DNA of 64,000 nucleotides from Azadirachta indica (GCA_022749755.1 CM040444.1:10272274-10336273), one strand, 5' to 3'; counted from the stretch's first letter, positions 35,170 to 47,854 are shown. Notes: generated by a model from the letters alone, not told the origin. Numbers and translations are program-made.

Positions 35170-36640
35170 TAATGCCCTATTTATGTACAGGCGCCATAAT
35201 TCTGAGCCTTCGCTTTCTTCCCTCGTGCCTTATTCGACAATGTTTCCAAACGACGGGGTACCTTTAGTTTTTGCTTCTGCTGAGCAATTTTGAGCGAAAT
35301 GTTTGACCGATCTTATGTTCTCAAGGTCCTCATGTGTTGTTAGTTCACCTACCTCATGTATCATCATTCCTTTGGAAACTAATTTTTCTGCAATGAAATT
35401 TCCCAATGCATAAGCTTTGATACCTTTGCGAGGTTGGTAGTCGATGTTGAACTTAGTAAGTTCAATTGACCACTTGACAATCTTTTCGAGATGTCTAGTT
35501 TATATAATATCTGTCATAATGGTTGATCGGTGAGAACTACTACTGAGTGCGCTCAGAAGTATGGCCGAAGCTTTCATGCTGCCACTATTAATCTTAGGGT
35601 CAGTTTTTTGGCAGGGGGTGTGGATCTCTTTTCTGCATCTAGCAGTGACTTACTCTGTACTAGATTGGTCGATGTGTCCCTTTGTCTTCTTTGGTCAGTA
35701 TTGAACTCATTACATGGTCAATTGCTGCTAAATACAAATGTAACATGTCCCCGATCAGCGAGCTGGCTAGACAAAATAGGTTTACTAGATAATCTTTCAA
35801 CTCCTGAAGACTGTTTTTGCATTTCTTCGTCCATCTTGCGTATTTTCATTTCTTTATAACCTAAAAAAATTAGAAAGATTTATCAGTGACCTTGGAAATG
35901 AATTTGTTTAGTGCGACTAACCTCTTTGTCAAGGACTACACCTCCTTAATGTGGTAAGGGATTTCATATCTAATATGGCCTAAATTTTCTAAGGATTGGC
36001 CTCTATCTTCTGCTCACTGACCATGAATCCTAAAAACTTTCCGAAACTAACTTCGAAATATTTTTCAGGGTTCAATTTCATATTGTACTCTCAGAGTAAG
36101 GAGAACGTTTCTCCAAAGTGCTGAACATGATCCTCAACTTTGTATGACTTTATAATCATGTTGTCAACGTACACCTCATTCATTTTTTCGATCAGAGGTT
36201 TGAAAACCTCTAAACCGAAGGGTATTACTTTGTAATAGTACAACCCCTAGTCAATCAGGAATACTGATTTTTCTTGATCGACCTCGTGCATCCGAATCTA
36301 ATTGTACTCTAAAAATGCATCCATAAAGCTCAATAATATATTCTCAGTCGTTGAATCCACTAGCTGATCTAACCGTAGAAATCGGAAACTATCCTTCGAA
36401 CACGCGTTATTCAAATTGGTAAAATCCACGCACATTGGCTATTCAATCAGGATAATATACTTTTTTGATGAACCGCACTGTGATCAGTTTGTTTACTTTT
36501 ACCCTAATCGCCTTCCTCATTTCCTAATTAAAACCACTTCTCTTCTGCTTAACAAGCTTGATCGCTGGGTTAACCGATAAGCGATGACAAATGACCCTAG
36601 GGTCAACCCCTAACATATCTTTATGGCTCTAGGCAAACAC
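35170..36640 (-). pseudogene. RT and RNase H of the Tat-type element
   Basis: Read on the minus strand, RT has the catalytic region NEVYVDNMIIK (about 36,148-36,180), where the family has YVDDM: the second Asp is Asn. RNase H and the tether follow (KIVKWSIELTKFNIDY, KGIKAYALGNFIAEKL, near 35,350-35,500), then the start of the next domain (LWRLYINRALN, about 35,170-35,200) where similarity stops. Stops and shifts occur throughout. Confidence 0.75.
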
Positions 36641-36932
36641 ATCTGTATGCTCTTTTAAGAAAGTGACTGGCCTTTTTTTTCTTAGCTCGGAAATCAAGAG
36701 CTAATTCTTATTACTCTTTCAGGCCTCAAGGGGTCGATAGGCACCATTTCTAGTTCCTTAGTTAGCTTGGGCATTGGTCGCATTTTCTTTGTCTTGTGCT
36801 CCTTTCAAGTTTGCCTATATTTTTCTACTGCTTAACATTCTCCTTATCCAATTTGTCGATACTCTTTGTCATTATACAATAAGATTGCTTCGGCGAGGTT
36901 GCGAAACATGCTTGGGCAACTTTCTTATCTCT

Positions 36933-37330
36933 TCATATTATGCCAATTCTCTCACCTACACAAAATTTGATCTTTAGATAATGTATGCTCCCCACCGCCC
37001 TTATCTTCCTCAAAAAAGGTTTTCTTAAGATTATGGTGTACGGTATCCTTAGATCTACAACCTGAAACTCTACCTTAGTAGTCTTCTGGTACAATTGATC
37101 CATTATTTTTAACGATAGCTGAATCAAACCTATGGAAGAATGTATAAATCACTAAATCTGTATAGGGCATTATCTGTCAGTTTTATCCTCAAATTCTCGA
37201 TCTTTAAGGAGTCCATAGTCTCCTTAAATATTATGTCAGCGGCACTCCTCGTATCCACTAAGATCTTGTTAACCTAATTTAAGCCAACTTCCAAGGTTAT
37301 TATTAAGGCATCATCATGGGAGTAGCTGAC
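36933..37330 (-). pseudogene. Protease region of the Tat-type element
   Basis: The minus strand reads KILVDTRSAADIIF near 37,240-37,275, where functional copies have D-[ST]-G-S: the Gly is Arg. It is followed by FQVVDLRIPYTIILRKPFL and FCVGERIGII (36,933-37,127), matching 'F.VVD...PYNAILGRPWL' of Tat proteases. The active-site change indicates a dead enzyme. Confidence 0.7.
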
Positions 37331-38075
37331 TCCTGCCTCATCTTTATTAGTTAACATTATTAGGACAATCGCCAATCGGGGCTTCTTTTCTATTCAGACA
37401 TCCATCACATAATGGTCTACCGATGTATTTAGCAGCAAATATCTTGAATAATTCTTCCTTACATCGTTGGAGCTACCTACCAATGTTGGTCCTCCCGATA
37501 TTATCATGTTTCTATGGACTGGAACCTATGGCCTCATTCTCTTGTGTCCTGAGCCCTCTTCTGTTCCACATGTCTTTACCCTGTACTTATCTAAGTAGTT
37601 GTTTCTTATTAGAATTTCAATCTGCTCCCTCAAATCCAACCATTAATCGGTTGTGTGCCCATTGTCTTAATTGAATGCACACCTTTTCTCTCTTTCACGG
37701 ACATTCAATGCTGACCTCAAAAAACGAGGTTCGAGCAGCAAATTCAAATCCTTAATTTCATCATAAATGCCTAACAAATGGGGCATTCAACTCTATAAAC
37801 TTTCTCTAGTCCAGAATAGAGGCAACCTTCTTAACCCCTTCTCTTGCCAAAGAAGGAAACTCCTTTCTTTGCTTTGTTCCTCTTTTGTATCTCAGGGATT
37901 GGAACCCTTGGTCTCACCTCTACTCGAATCTACCATCAGGGCAGAATTGTCGGAAGTCTTCCCTCTTCATAAAAGGCTTGGGATAGGGTTGTTGTGGCCC
38001 TTCGATTTCCCTTATCCTCATATCTCGACCTTTACTTCCGGCTCCCAGATTCTTCCAATCTTTCTTCCCTCTGTT

Positions 38076-39420
38076 TTAGTAGCATCCAGTCTCGATTTTA
38101 ATTTCTTCAAAAATCTCCTTCCGAGCTTGCTCGTACATAGTTACGGTTCGTTTATGAACAGCAAACCATCCTCTGTTCATCCTTAAACCCTTCTTGAGTT
38201 CTTCTAGCGTTAAAGGATGTGAGAAAACCTTGACTTCCATGACTTTTTCGTGACACCTTTTAATGAAATTTTTTAATGTCTCGTCTTTCCCTTGTTTTAT
38301 TAGTAGGAGCGAACTAAGACTTTTCAACATGATTAACGGTTCCTTGAACTCCTCATTGAATTGGGCATACAGTTGATCAAAGCTCTTCACACTTTTTGGT
38401 TTTAGGTTTTTATACCAATGCTGCGTTTGTCCCTTTAAAGTCAAGGCAAAAGGGTGACATATCTGCAGCTCGGTCAAGCCTTGTATCATCATTATTTCCC
38501 TGAATAAATCAATGTGTAGCATTAGATCTATCTTTCCCATATACGACGGGATTTAGGGTATCTTGAATTTTCAAGGAAGGGCTAGACTCCGTATTTCCTT
38601 AGAGAATGGAGATTTCAGAGAAAAGTTCTCCCCCTTCGAATGCAGTTTCGTTCCCCCACTTATCCTTCTCTCACTGAGTCCATAACTCTTCGATAAGCTC
38701 TTTGTTTCTCTCCTCTATTTCTTTCTTGCTCACTACCTAATCGGCCGTTAACGCTGCCTGCTCGAATGCTCTTTTGGTGGCAGCTTTTCCCCCTTCCTTC
38801 TGATGCTTTTGATTTACGTAAGCTCACATATCTGCCGAGCCCATATTGTGTTTAAATCTCTTTTTGCCATAACTCTGCTTGCGTTGATCAGGGGCCATTT
38901 TTTATCAGGTTCCTTCATATCGCAAAAAGGGATTCCCTCCTTGGGGCCTCCAGGCAGCAGTCTCTCTATTCGGGCCTTTTCATTCTACTCTAATGCTCGC
39001 TGCTTGCTTCTCATTTTTCTGGCAAGTGACCCCTTGCGGTGGCTCTTCGGTGAAGAAATGCTCTCTTCATTCCCCAAGAACCTTACCTTCACCATGTTTT
39101 ATCCTCTTCAAGCTTACACCGTCCCCTTGGATCATTCTCTTCAAGCTTTCAATCTCTCTTTCCATCACCCATGTTTTATCCTTTAGGGCCTATACTTGCC
39201 TATCCTTTTCCAAATACCTTCGCTCACTTTCTCCCTAATTGTTGAACAAATCTAGTTACGTCTGCTTCCATCTCGCACCCTGTCGTTCTCCCTTGAGACG
39301 ACTAGAATGAGGTAGGGGGGATGTTGGAATCCGACGAATCTTCTTCATAAGGCTTTTTTGACGGCAGTCTCTTGACAACTATTTTTTCCTTGATCATCGC
39401 CATAACTTTTTGTTCTCCTT
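38076..39420 (-). pseudogene. Gag of the Tat-type element
   Basis: The core at 38,076-38,540 carries DLFREIMMIQGLTELQICH, FALTLKGQTQHWYKNLKP, SFDQLYAQFNEEF and LLLIKQGKDETLKNFIKR, the standard Tat-group gag domain ('FR..M.LQG', 'LTLKG.A..WY..L', 'L..IKQ...ESLR..L.RF'). The N-terminal part, 38,541-39,420, is broken and only weakly coding. Confidence 0.8.
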
Positions 39421-39437
39421 CCCACAGAAGGCGCTAA
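39421..39437 (-). other. Primer binding site of the Tat-type element
   Basis: Minus strand TTAGCGCCTTCTGTGGG, two mismatches from TTGGCGCCGTCTGTGGG, a primer site common in Tat-group elements. It lies directly inside the right LTR. Confidence 0.6.
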
Positions 39438-39438
39438 T

Positions 39439-39532
39439 TGTTGATACCAAAAAATCATAATTCTTGATATCACTAAAAATTATGGATTTCTCTTAGGATA
39501 GTAAAAAATCATGTCTCTTTTATGCAGGAGCT

Positions 39533-39563
<31 letters not shown>

Positions 39564-39888
39564 ACAACTTTCCTTCTTCTAGAAGTAATAGGAATCTTGA
39601 TAATCTTGGTAAGTATCTTACAAAATCCTAACTTGCCTTAAACCGAACTTCCTAAAATTGATTTTTCTTGTTCCGTCAAGACCACTTCTAATCAGATTCC
39701 CTTGTGATGCGTCTGAGCAGAAACCCTTCCGAAACGACCTGGTTGTGACTAAGGAGATTGATCAAGCATGAAGCTTACCACCCTAATAGGCCGAACTCAT
39801 CTTCTCAAGGACCTTGATGGAGGGAAATCATTCTAATTAGCCTCAAGGACTAGGCTATGGGCCTTTAATGAGCGTATCTTCCCAAACA
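39439..39888 (-). repeat. 5' LTR of the Tat-type element
   Basis: 450 bp, matches the left LTR along its whole length. The (TA)n run near 39,536-39,563 is longer than in the partner. It ends CCCAAACA, followed by CCATA. Confidence 0.9.
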
Positions 39889-40492
39889 CCATATACAATT
39901 ATAGCTATTGAAAAAAACTAATAAATCTCTAAATTTTGATAAAATACAATATATTTATATAAAAATAATAATAATAATAATAAATACATTAACAAAATAA
40001 TTTTTCATTATAATTATTTGTAAGAAATTAAATAAAAGCAAATTCGTAACTATTAAAAAAAATAATATATAAATAAATATTAATTTATTAATAAATTATA
40101 GATTTATAAATCTATTTTTTTTACAACATATTATAATAAATATTTATGATTATATTATAATTTAAATAATACATATACATATATATAATATAAATAAAAG
40201 AACAAAAATAAAATATAAATAAAAATAAAAAATTATAATATATTAATAAATATTTATCATCAATGTGCTATAAAAAATAATAATAATAACATTTATTTAT
40301 TAACATATTTTATGTAAATATGTTATATTTTATCAAATTTTAGGGATTTATTAGATATTTTTAATAACTTTTATTGTTTAGGGATATAGTTGTCATTTTA
40401 TATTAAATTATGACTTTTTAATGGTATTTTTAAAACTAATAACACTTATAAGATATTAAGCCAAACTTTAGAGGCTAAAATGGCGTTTATCC

Positions 40493-41597
40493 TATTCAAT
40501 AATAAGCAAATAAGGGTTAAACCCATAAAGTATGATCTTTGTGTTAAGGAGACATTCAAATTAAAAATATTTGTTAGTTGAATCTCTTATCAGCAGGGAT
40601 TGAAGTGAAATGAGGATTGCTATCTTCGAATTTGCCTAATTTGAGACAAGTTTGTCCGTGAACCTGCTGTCTCTCCGTGAACCTGCTGTCTCTACCCTAT
40701 TTTGAATAAAACAGAACCAAGGCCAATCCATCTATGTTTCTAACCTGCCTAACCCATCCCCAACCGAACTCCATTTGATACCGTTTGACTAAGTTATAAT
40801 ATGTTACAGTATCCAAAAAACAATAAGCTACAATATCTAACTCAAATTATAAGTCCTTGTTATAGTATTAGATTAAGTTTTTGGGCAACTACATTCTTAC
40901 TACAAGAATTTTCAGGTTAAACGGAATGGAGCAGGGCAAAAAATAAAATATCCGAACCCACCCCAATTTTCAAATGGGTTGGATTTTTGGTCCTAAATTC
41001 ACTCCAATTTTTAAACGGATTAGATTTTTATGCTCTAAACTCTCTCTAAATGGGACAACACGGGACAGGGAGCCACGGGTTCGAGAACTTTTGCCATCCT
41101 TACTCTCTTACATATATATATATATATATATTAGGATTTCATAGACTTTGCCAATGTAATGATGCAGATACATCCACACAAATTTATAAGGGTATAATGG
41201 TTAATACGCCTACATTTAAAGTGTCAAATGTATCCAACTCAATGGCCAATATTGAAGGTTACCTTTGTTATTACATTGGTTAAAATATGTCAAATCCTCA
41301 TATGCACAATAGTCAAAAAATCTAATAGAAAAATTTTCATTAAAACATATTTTTAATTTAGGAATCTACTTGACACATACGTTACACTTTAAGAGTCATT
41401 TGCCCTTCAATAATTTATACAAAAAGTTTATATATCTAAAACTACTATGTTTTTAAGAAAAAAGATCTATTTTGAGAAAAAAGAATAACTTGATAAACAT
41501 AATAAATGATAAGATATTTTATCTTATCAAGAAAATATGATATAAAATGTTGACATAAATATAGTATTGGGAAATGAGGAAAATAGAAAGAATAAAC
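40493..41597. other. Intergenic, short duplication and TA repeat
   Basis: No gene recognised. CGTGAACCTGCTGTCTCT occurs twice in a row at about 40,657-40,695. A (TA)n run lies near 41,111-41,130. Confidence 0.45.
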
Positions 41598-41810
41598 GAG
41601 TAATAACATTTATTCCTAAATTTTAACAAAATAATAAATCTAAAAATATTTTTATTATTTTTAACACATTAATCCTAGATGTAATGATATTATGATATAT
41701 TGCCGCATTATAAAATTAATAAAGAAAAAATAGGGACTAAATTGTTAAAAACATATGTATCTACTATTTATTTTGCTAAAGATTAGGGATACAAACGTTA
41801 CTTTTCCAAA
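41598..41810. mobile_element. Small MITE-like inverted repeat upstream of plantacyanin
   Basis: The left arm GTAATAACATTTATTCCTAA and the right arm, in reverse, GTAACGTTTGTATCCCTAAT are inverted copies. The match continues for about 70 bp (AACAAAATAATAAAT against AGCAAAATAAATAG, and TTTTTAACA before ATT..TCC). The whole is about 213 bp with no coding capacity, and it ends 190 bp before the plantacyanin ATG. Confidence 0.5.
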
Positions 41811-41913
41811 GAATAAAATCATTCGTAAAATTAGTAATTGACAGACATATAAATCGAAACACAATCTTGCTAATTATTGTCACAATTTGAGCAAAATTAA
41901 TTGATAATTAACC

Positions 41914-41922
41914 CTATAAAAA
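41914..41922 (+). promoter_or_regulatory. TATA box of the plantacyanin gene
   Basis: ACCCTATAAAAAGG lies about 80 bp upstream of the start codon, a normal distance for a plant promoter with a leader of about 50 bases. Confidence 0.65.
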
Positions 41923-41998
41923 GGTTATTTATCTTACAAATTGCAAAACAAATTTGAAATAAACTTTTATCTAAATATAACATTATTAATCAAATATC

Positions 41999-42382
41999 AT
42001 GCCTCAGGGAAGATGCAGCGCAACATTGGCAACAGCAAAAGTGTTTTTGTTGTTGCTGCTGCTTTCAGAAAGCAGTACTGGGTCTTCTGCAAAGACTTAC
42101 AAGGTTGGAGATGAAGAAGGTTGGCGTTTTGGAGTGCAGGATTGGCCAAAAGGAAAGTGTTTTAAGGACGGGGATGTTCTTGAATTCAACTACCCACAGG
42201 GAAGGCACAACGTCGTCGTTTTAGATGAAGACGGTTACAAATCTTGCAAAGTTCCAGATGGTGCGAAGAAATTTGCGACGGGCAATGATCGGATTGTTCT
42301 GAAGAAGGGTAAAAGCTTCTTCATCTGTGGCTTCCCGACGCACTGTGATAATGGAATGAAGTTGGAAATACTCGTCGAGTAG
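41999..42382 (+). CDS. Plantacyanin (basic blue copper protein)
   Basis: The 127-residue protein has a signal peptide (hydrophobic VFLLLLLLSES, cleavage near residue 31) and one plastocyanin-like (phytocyanin) domain. Type 1 copper ligands are visible as His70 (GRHNVVV), Cys110 (FFICGF), His115 and Met120 (THCDNGM). The disulfide pair is Cys83-Cys116. There is no GPI or Pro-rich tail, which separates plantacyanins from uclacyanins and stellacyanins. Cys54 (KGKCFKDGD) is unusual, as Arg or another residue is commoner. The frame is uninterrupted by introns. The protein would be secreted to the cell wall; plantacyanins are linked to pollen-tube guidance and stress, but the reaction is not established. 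AATAAA-like signals (AAAATAAAATAAAG) lie just after the stop, near 42,411. Confidence 0.93.
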   Translation: MPQGRCSATLATAKVFLLLLLLSESSTGSSAKTYKVGDEEGWRFGVQDWPKGKCFKDGDVLEFNYPQGRHNVVVLDEDGYKSCKVPDGAKKFATGNDRIVLKKGKSFFICGFPTHCDNGMKLEILVE

Positions 42383-43052
42383 TGCGTCGAGGAAGAAGCC
42401 TTCCTTTTAATGAAAAATAAAATAAAGAAAAGATCATTTTTTATTTTCAAATTAAGGAATTATTTATTGTGAAATATGTGGTTATTATGCTGAGATGACA
42501 TAATATTTGGTCATAAAAATACTGTCAAAAAGATTTAATTAATTTGTCCATTACGATTAATTTTCCTAAAGGAAATGGGCATAATACCTTTACCTTTAAT
42601 ATTTGGTTAAATATACAATTTAGTTCTTTAGTTTTAAAAATACTCAACACAAATATTGATAAGTTAATTTAATTTGCGAATTTAAATGTAATATATTAAA
42701 CTCTTAAAATAATTACAATTAGAAAAATATTATCATAGTTATAACATGAATATAAATAAACCAGTTAAAATAGTAAAAAAAAAATCTATTCAAAGTTTAG
42801 TGGTTTATGAGAATATTTTCAAAATTAATGGGATTAAAATGTCTTATTACCAAATTTTAAAGGTGTATATACAACAACAAAAATGATAATTAACTTAAGA
42901 TATTTCTAGTAAACATATGCAAGAAGGAAGTGGATAAAATCTTTTGTTACAATTTCAAATTTTATTCAATTTCTCAAATTTTACGTTATATTTTTAAAGT
43001 TTCTTTTTTAATATAATTAAGATAATTTAGTATTTGAAAATTATTGAATAAA
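42383..43052. other. Downstream flank of plantacyanin, nothing further
   Basis: Contains the probable polyadenylation signals at about 42,411-42,425. The rest is AT-rich without recognisable features. Confidence 0.5.
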
Positions 43053-43726
43053 TGGGTTATTTTTTACCATGCCCTTATATTTATTGATATACATCATGTA
43101 GACTAACTTTAGTGAAAGTCATCAATCCAACTCAAAATAATATTAAAATGATTATTTATCCTTATTTTAATTAAAATAAAATATAACAACATTGTAGTCC
43201 CTAAACCTTGCATAAATAATAAATCATGACATAAGTTAGTCATGATTTATTTTAGCCTTTACTGTTACTTTCATCTTCTATGCTTTACCACCCTTCTTCC
43301 ATTATTTTTTCACATACAAATTTTTTCTAAATTATATAAAAAATATATGCCGATGAAAGCAACAATAACCCATCTAAGCAAATTTTTATAATCTTTGTTA
43401 TTGTTCATTGTCAAAAATTGTAAATAAAAATCATGTGTCATAACTTTAATTGGTATTTTCAGTGATTTAGAATTTTTTACTAAAATAAAATTAGGAGTTT
43501 TTACTATTACAGATAAAAGTCAATTAAACCCTCAAAAATTTTTATGAATAGTGACAAATGTAACAACACAACAAAGAGTAAAATGCTATTATCTTTTTAT
43601 TTTAATTAGAATAAGGGTAAAATGGTTATTTTATTGTTATTTGAGGGTGGAGTGATAATTTTTACAAAAATAGATCTATATTTAATATATATCAATAAAT
43701 GATGGGTATGACTGAAAATAACCTTT
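43053..43726. mobile_element. Foldback / MITE-like element
   Basis: The left arm (GGGTTATTTTTTACCATGCC, then TTATTGATATACAT) and the reversed right arm (AGGTTATTTTCAGTCATACC, then TTATTGATATATAT) match. Inward matching continues (TTATTTATCCTTATTTTAAT against CCATTTTACCCTTATTCTAA, then TTAAAATAAAA in both). Arms of about 150 bp, total about 674 bp, non-coding. Confidence 0.5.
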
Positions 43727-44918
43727 TATGTAATTATAATGATTGCACGGAGAACTTACCGCATGTGCATATCATGATGTTAGTGAACATATATTTTACA
43801 TTATTTAATCGCCCAAGTAAATCTCCAATTATTAGTACATGATTTTTCACCATTAAATACCCACAAAAATATCCAAATAGATATTAAAAAAAAAACCCAC
43901 AAAAATAAATATTTACAAATACTCCGAAGGACGAAAGAACCAAAAACAATTGCGAGCCGCAACACCGGCGCCCCATGCCATCCAATTCTCGTCATTCAAC
44001 GATCGGAGACCACCAACAAAATCCGACTACTTTGGCAACCGAGTGTCAGTCGTCCTTACCATCTTCCGTCTAAGAAATACAAATCATCGACTTTCAGAAT
44101 TCCAAAAAAAATCAAAAGTAGTGAAAATGAGGCGATAGTCGCAAAGCCGAGTGCAAGTAATGTGTGTGGTAACTTGGCATTTACTACTGCCTCCTTTTGT
44201 TAGGTTTCAAACTCAGAAATTATGGTTTTTATCTTTTATAAATTTTAATTAAAAAAATGTTACCTTTAAAAAAATATGCAAGAAAATATTGATCATTGCC
44301 CTTACACTATTAAAATTCTTTATACATACCTTTAAAATTTTTAGTTCATTGAAATAATTCAAATATTTTAGTAATGCAACATACTGTCAAAAAAATTTTT
44401 GTATTACATTAAGATCCAAGCAAAATTAGACCAACTAGTTGAAAATCTTCATTTATTAGACGAGCCGGCAGCAAACAATTATTAGACGAGATTGACTATA
44501 AAATCTTCATTTTTTTTTTCATTAAGTTACTTTTAAAAAATTAATCGAATCAATTAGTATTAATATAATATAAGAGTGGTCAATTATATATGAAATAAGG
44601 GGGTATTCTGTCATACTTGTCGTGAAAGAAATCACGACATATACATACAATTAAACTGTGCCGGGGTAAAGTAATTAACTTTAGGTTACGATACATAATT
44701 GTGATGCAACGGAAGTATATATCTGATTGCAAATATTGCTTATTAATGTATGTATATCAGAAGTATTATAACATGATACGAAAAAGAAATAAGTAAATAT
44801 CTAGAATTAAAACTTGGATAGAGCGTATTTCAATTTCAATTCCAATTCAAACGACCATTTATTTAGTAGAGTAGTAGAATGGACATTAATTTGGAGGTCA
44901 TTTGATCAGAACAACGTT
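43727..44918. other. Intergenic between the two host genes
   Basis: No gene recognised. A less AT-rich stretch at about 43,925-44,160 is open on the plus strand for short distances but resembles no known protein. The chitinase 3' end lies just to the right. Confidence 0.45.
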
Positions 44919-45848
<930 letters not shown>

Positions 45849-45887
45849 TTAATATTGTTTTGATATATGAACAGAACTGATCATTGT

Positions 45888-45895
45888 TTTATATA
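45888..45895 (-). promoter_or_regulatory. TATA box of the chitinase gene
   Basis: On the minus strand TGTATATAAAACAATG, with TATATAAA 46 bp before the start codon, implying a very short leader of about 15-20 bases. Confidence 0.65.
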
Positions 45896-45994
45896 CACAT
45901 TTTGAGTAGAGATCTCTAAGCATATTTGGGAAAAGTCAGTCAGTCAGTCAATCAATCATGTACCAGTAGTGCTACTGTTGTGAGTTGTAACCAG

Positions 45995-46896
45995 CTAGCA
46001 AGCGATGACTTGAGTCAAGTTGCTGGCCTTGTGAATACGGCACACGGCTCCTGCCACAAAAAGACGGACAGGACTGAGGACCCTGCCTGTTTTTCCACTC
46101 CTACGATATTATCGGGAAATTACCGCTAGGAATCTTTCTCATTGGTTGTTCATTTGAAAATAAATAAAATCTTAATTGCACTTATATGTTTAATTTAACT
46201 TTATCCTAATCATACATCAATTAAATAGTTTAACTTTTTATATTATTGTTAACAACACATGATATACGTATAGGAAAATAATCAATAATAACCCTTTTTG
46301 CCTTCTATTTCGACATCAATTCAATAAAAAAATGCCCAATTTTAACTTATTTTGTATAAAAATGTCTTCGTACCCACTTTGAACAAAATCTTTCTATTTT
46401 AAATTGTAATTTTAAGTTTAATCTTTACTCAAAATTATAATTTAATGCTCAAATGTTTATAACTGATCTTACTAAAAATTATAATTATTTCGAGCAAACA
46501 CCATTTTAAATATTTGAGTACTTTAAATTATAATTTTTAGCATAATTTTTACTTGGAGTCACTGTTTGACGCAACTCGAAGGTATGTAACTGTACTTACT
46601 TGAAACAACTACAATTTTGAGTAACTACCTAGCAAGCAAGTCATTGACCTTGTGAATGCAGCACACAGCTCTTGCCACAAAAAGACAAACAAGACCTCGG
46701 ACGTTACCTCTTTTTCCACTCCTACCTGACAATGAAATTCATAGGAAATTACTGCCAGTACTCTTTCCCATCAGTTGTTCATTTGAAATTAAATAAAATT
46801 TTAATTGCGCTTATATGTTTAATTTAAGTATATCTTAATCATACCTCAAACAAATAGTTAAACTTTTAATATTATTATTAACAAGACATCATGTAC
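45995..46896. repeat. Direct duplication of ~270 bp upstream of the chitinase gene
   Basis: 45,995-46,268 and 46,631-46,896 are direct repeats. Shared blocks include CTAGCAAGC, ACCTTGTGAAT/GCCTTGTGAAT, TGCCACAAAAAGAC, TTTTTCCACTCCTAC, TGTTCATTTGAAA and TTATATGTTTAATTTAA. Divergence is about 15-20 percent by eye. The copy nearer the gene begins about 150 bp from its start. Between the copies is unrelated AT-rich sequence. A GTCA/ATCA microsatellite lies at about 45,933-45,958. Confidence 0.75.
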
Positions 46897-46949
46897 ATAT
46901 ACATACATATATAAACATTTATGTGTATATAGATATATACGAATATATA

Positions 46950-47850
46950 TGCTATTATTTTTATACAATTTTTTATATTAATTATAAACTGTTAAATTTA
47001 TACATATCCAACAGTTGAAATTATATTTAATCTATGTATTAATTATGAATATATTAATTATATAGGTAATTAATTATGAATATATTAATTATATGATTAG
47101 ATGTAATTTCAACCGCTTTAAACAAATAGTTTAAAATTAATGTAAAAAAAGGGGTACTGATCCTTTATATATATATATATATATATATGGGCAAGATCAA
47201 TGCTCTTTTTTTTATTTTACATAATTTTTTACGTAAATTATAAAGTATTAGATCTAAACACATTTAACGATTAAAATTATATATGATCATATAATTAATG
47301 TATATGTCAGATATAATATCAACCGTTAGATGTGTTTAAATCTAATAATGTATAATTGATGTAAAAAATTATATAAGAAGAAAAATGGTCCTTGAGTCAT
47401 CTCCTATATATATATATATATATATATATTGAGCACCTCTCTTAATTTTTAACTCATGAACTTAAGCATATCTGATGATTGAGATTAAATCTGACCTTGT
47501 AATTAATATGTAATTAATGTATAATTAATGCACATAAATTAAATCTTAACTGTTATATGTGTCTATGTGCCTAAATTCAAAAGTTAAAAATTGATTAAAA
47601 AAATAATAAAGAAATGACCTTTTATCCTATTCTACACACACATACACACATATATATATCAGAAGGATCGAAGACCTTATGTTTTTATAAATATATTTAC
47701 ACTCATTTATAAATCGTTAAATTTCTACTCTTTCAATGATTAAGATTGAATTTAACTTATGTATTAATTATGGTGAATTAATTATGCTCAAATTCAATAT
47801 CAATCATTTGAAGTGTATAGATCCAAGGTATTTAGGAAGTGTAACCTAAC
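46950..47850. repeat. Array of four diverged foldback units (~230 bp each)
   Basis: Four consecutive units, about 46,950-47,188, 47,189-47,430, 47,431-47,660 and 47,661-47,850, share one plan: an arm with AACG.TTRARATTAAAT, a centre with TAATTAATGTATAATTA-like sequence, the inverted arm (AATATCAACCGTTAGATGTGT), and in the first three a closing (TA)n run. In unit 2 AACACATTTAACGATTAAAA pairs with ATATCAACCGTTAGATGTGT. No coding capacity. Confidence 0.65.
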
Positions 47851-47854
47851 ACAA

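Larger units (their letters stand above)
32503..39888 (-). mobile_element. Tat-type gypsy retrotransposon (decayed, integrase deleted)
   Basis: LTRs at 32,503-32,938 and 39,439-39,888 bound about 6.5 kb of internal sequence. The flanks CCCTA and CCATA are a 5-bp target duplication with one change. Polarity is minus: the G-rich tract touches the left LTR and the primer site touches the right LTR. Order on the minus strand is gag, protease, RT, RNase H, then an oppositely oriented frame. No integrase can be found between the second RNase-H-like start (near 35,170) and the antisense frame. Many stops occur. Confidence 0.85.
32390..40492. mobile_element. Foldback (MITE-like) element split by a gypsy insertion
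   Basis: 32,390-32,502 and the reverse of about 40,380-40,492 are inverted copies: GGATAAA, then TTTTA..CC..AAG.TTGG, TTATAAGT, and TATAAAATAACAACTATACCC against TATAAAATGACAACTATATCCC. The inverted match resumes on the other side of the gypsy element: 39,892-39,960 against 40,310-40,375, with ACTAATAAATCTCTAAATTTTG against CTAATAAATCCCTAAAATTTG. Without the insertion the element would be about 715 bp, almost all of it inverted repeat. It has no coding capacity. Confidence 0.7.

Noticed and set aside
37423..39238. Several plus-strand frames of 80-140 residues
   Set aside because: They are complements of the minus-strand gag-protease region of the Tat-type element and resemble no protein.
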